Of a DNA stretch of 14,706 nt, positions 13,907 to 14,706 are shown piece by piece (positions within the stretch are counted from its first letter, which is position 1; every line of letters begins with the position of its first letter). A model generated the notes under the pieces. The model was not told the origin of the DNA. It made no database searches and worked only from the letters and a program-made list of their open reading frames with translations. The translations under genes were made by a program, and so were the position numbers. Source of the DNA: Oscillospiraceae bacterium (GTDB taxonomy: Bacteria; Bacillota; Clostridia; Oscillospirales; Ruminococcaceae); the NCBI GenBank assembly GCA_900768675.1, contig CAAGDT010000148.1, positions 1 through 14,706 of the forward strand. Direction: 5' to 3'.

Positions 13907-14287
13907 ATGAAGCTTAGCGAGGTTTACCCCGAGCTTTACGACTATCTTGCTTCAAAAAGAGGGGTTGAGATAGACTATAAGGAGGAGTGGGGCTGGACGA
14001 GGTTTATGCTGAGAGGCAAGATGTTTGCCGCTATCTGCGCGGACGGAACGGAAAACGCCCTGCTCAATATAAAGGCACAGCCCGACTATAACGAAACTAT
14101 CCGCTTCCTCCACGAGGACATAAACGAGGGCTACTATATGAATAAGGTGCACTGGAACAGCGTTAAGCTTACAGGCACGGTGCCCTACGAGGTAGTAAAG
14201 GATATGTGCGACAGAGGGTATAATATCGTACTGCGGCATCTGCCGAAAAAGGCACAGCACGAAATATTAGAGGATATATGGGCTTAA
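13907..14287 (+). CDS. MmcQ/YjbR family protein
   Basis: A 126-residue protein of the MmcQ/YjbR family, a small CyaY-like alpha/beta fold. Members are often annotated as DNA-binding, but a cellular role is not firmly established. Family hallmarks are visible: WGWTRFMLRGKMFAAI near 28-43 (the hydrophobic K.FA strand), MNKVHWNSVKLTGTVPYEVVKDM near 78-100, and the terminal YNIVLRHLPKK near 105-115. It sits between the AICAR transformylase and purD with gaps of 22 and 24 bases and its own AAAGGA site, so it is co-transcribed with purine genes. Whether it has anything to do with purines is unknown. It could be a local regulator or a passenger. Confidence 0.8.
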   Translation: MKLSEVYPELYDYLASKRGVEIDYKEEWGWTRFMLRGKMFAAICADGTENALLNIKAQPDYNETIRFLHEDINEGYYMNKVHWNSVKLTGTVPYEVVKDMCDRGYNIVLRHLPKKAQHEILEDIWA

Positions 14288-14311
14288 CGCCCTCGGAAAG
14301 GAAAAAAGGCT

Positions 14312-14706
14312 ATGAATATTCTTGTAGTAGGCGGAGGCGGAAGAGAACACGCAATTATCGCTGCTCTCGCAAAATCCCCGAAGGTTGAAAAAATCTACGC
14401 TGCGCCCGGAAACGGCGGTATTTCTAAATTTGCGGAGTGCTTTCCCGTTAAGGCAACCGACCTGGAGGGAATCTGCGCTCTTGCGGAAAAATTACAGCCC
14501 GACTACGTTTTTGTTGCACCCGACGACCCGCTGGTAATGGGTATGGTGGATAAGCTGAACGAAATGGGCTTCAAGACCTTTGGTCCTAAGGCTAACGCCG
14601 CTATTTTAGAGGGCAGTAAGGTTTTCTCTAAGGCTCTGATGAAGAAATACGGTATTCCTACCGCCGCTTACGAAACCTTTACCGACAGCGACAAGGCAAT
14701 AGCCTA
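14312..14706 (+). CDS. purD: Phosphoribosylamine-glycine ligase (GAR synthetase), 5' part
   Basis: The first 131 codons of PurD, cut by the window edge. PurD ligates glycine to the unstable phosphoribosylamine made by PurF, giving GAR. The N-terminal domain is clear: MNILVVGGGGREHAII (nucleotide-fold glycine loop), APGNGGI, DYVFVAPDDPLVMGMVDKL, and FGPKANAAILEGSKVFSKALMKKYGIPTA, which opens the ATP-grasp region. AAGGAAAAAAGG precedes the ATG. It is the last visible gene of the operon and carries the step directly after PurF. Confidence 0.95.
   Translation, partial: MNILVVGGGGREHAIIAALAKSPKVEKIYAAPGNGGISKFAECFPVKATDLEGICALAEKLQPDYVFVAPDDPLVMGMVDKLNEMGFKTFGPKANAAILEGSKVFSKALMKKYGIPTAAYETFTDSDKAIA

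Overview
The window looks like the chromosome of an anaerobic Firmicute of the Clostridia, most likely Oscillospiraceae/Ruminococcus-like. The reasons are moderate GC, strong AAAGGA/GGAGG ribosome sites, sigma-A type promoters, a Thr/Ala-rich solute-binding lipoprotein, a CUT1 sugar permease pair without its own ATPase, and purine genes of clostridial style. The genus is inference; no rRNA or other marker is present.

Layout. Positions 1-124 hold tandem GC-rich hairpins and a weak terminator. A DUF2935 protein (minus, 125-991) is divergent from a 4'-phosphopantetheinyl transferase (plus, 1148-1765), each with a recognisable promoter between them. A bidirectional terminator (1772-1809) separates the transferase from a convergent ABC sugar-importer operon on the minus strand: lipoprotein (3762-5144), MalF-like (2714-3658) and MalG-like (1827-2714) permeases. 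An 891-base AT-rich intergenic region (5145-6052 counted to the purE start) holds the importer promoter, two CcpA-like operators, and the promoter and long structured leader of a purine operon.

From 6053 to the right edge runs a tightly packed plus-strand operon for de novo IMP synthesis: purE, purC, a PurF-like paralogue, purF, purM, purN, a PurO-type IMP cyclohydrolase, a free-standing AICAR transformylase, an MmcQ/YjbR-family gene and the start of purD. Together these cover PRPP to IMP except FGAM synthase (purL/Q/S) and purB. PurK is also absent.

Points of most interest. (1) The purE leader has its own promoter, an 11-bp hairpin, an 8-pair long-range stem, a possible competing pseudoknot and a terminator directly before the purE ribosome site, with an 8-nt element able to disrupt that terminator. 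It matches no riboswitch I recognise. (2) The protein before PurF has a complete PRPP-binding domain and the four Fe-S cysteines, but its glutaminase domain has lost the catalytic Cys and the other glutamine-site residues. Its stop overlaps the start of genuine purF. (3) The usual bifunctional PurH is replaced by two separate proteins, one of a type best known from archaea.
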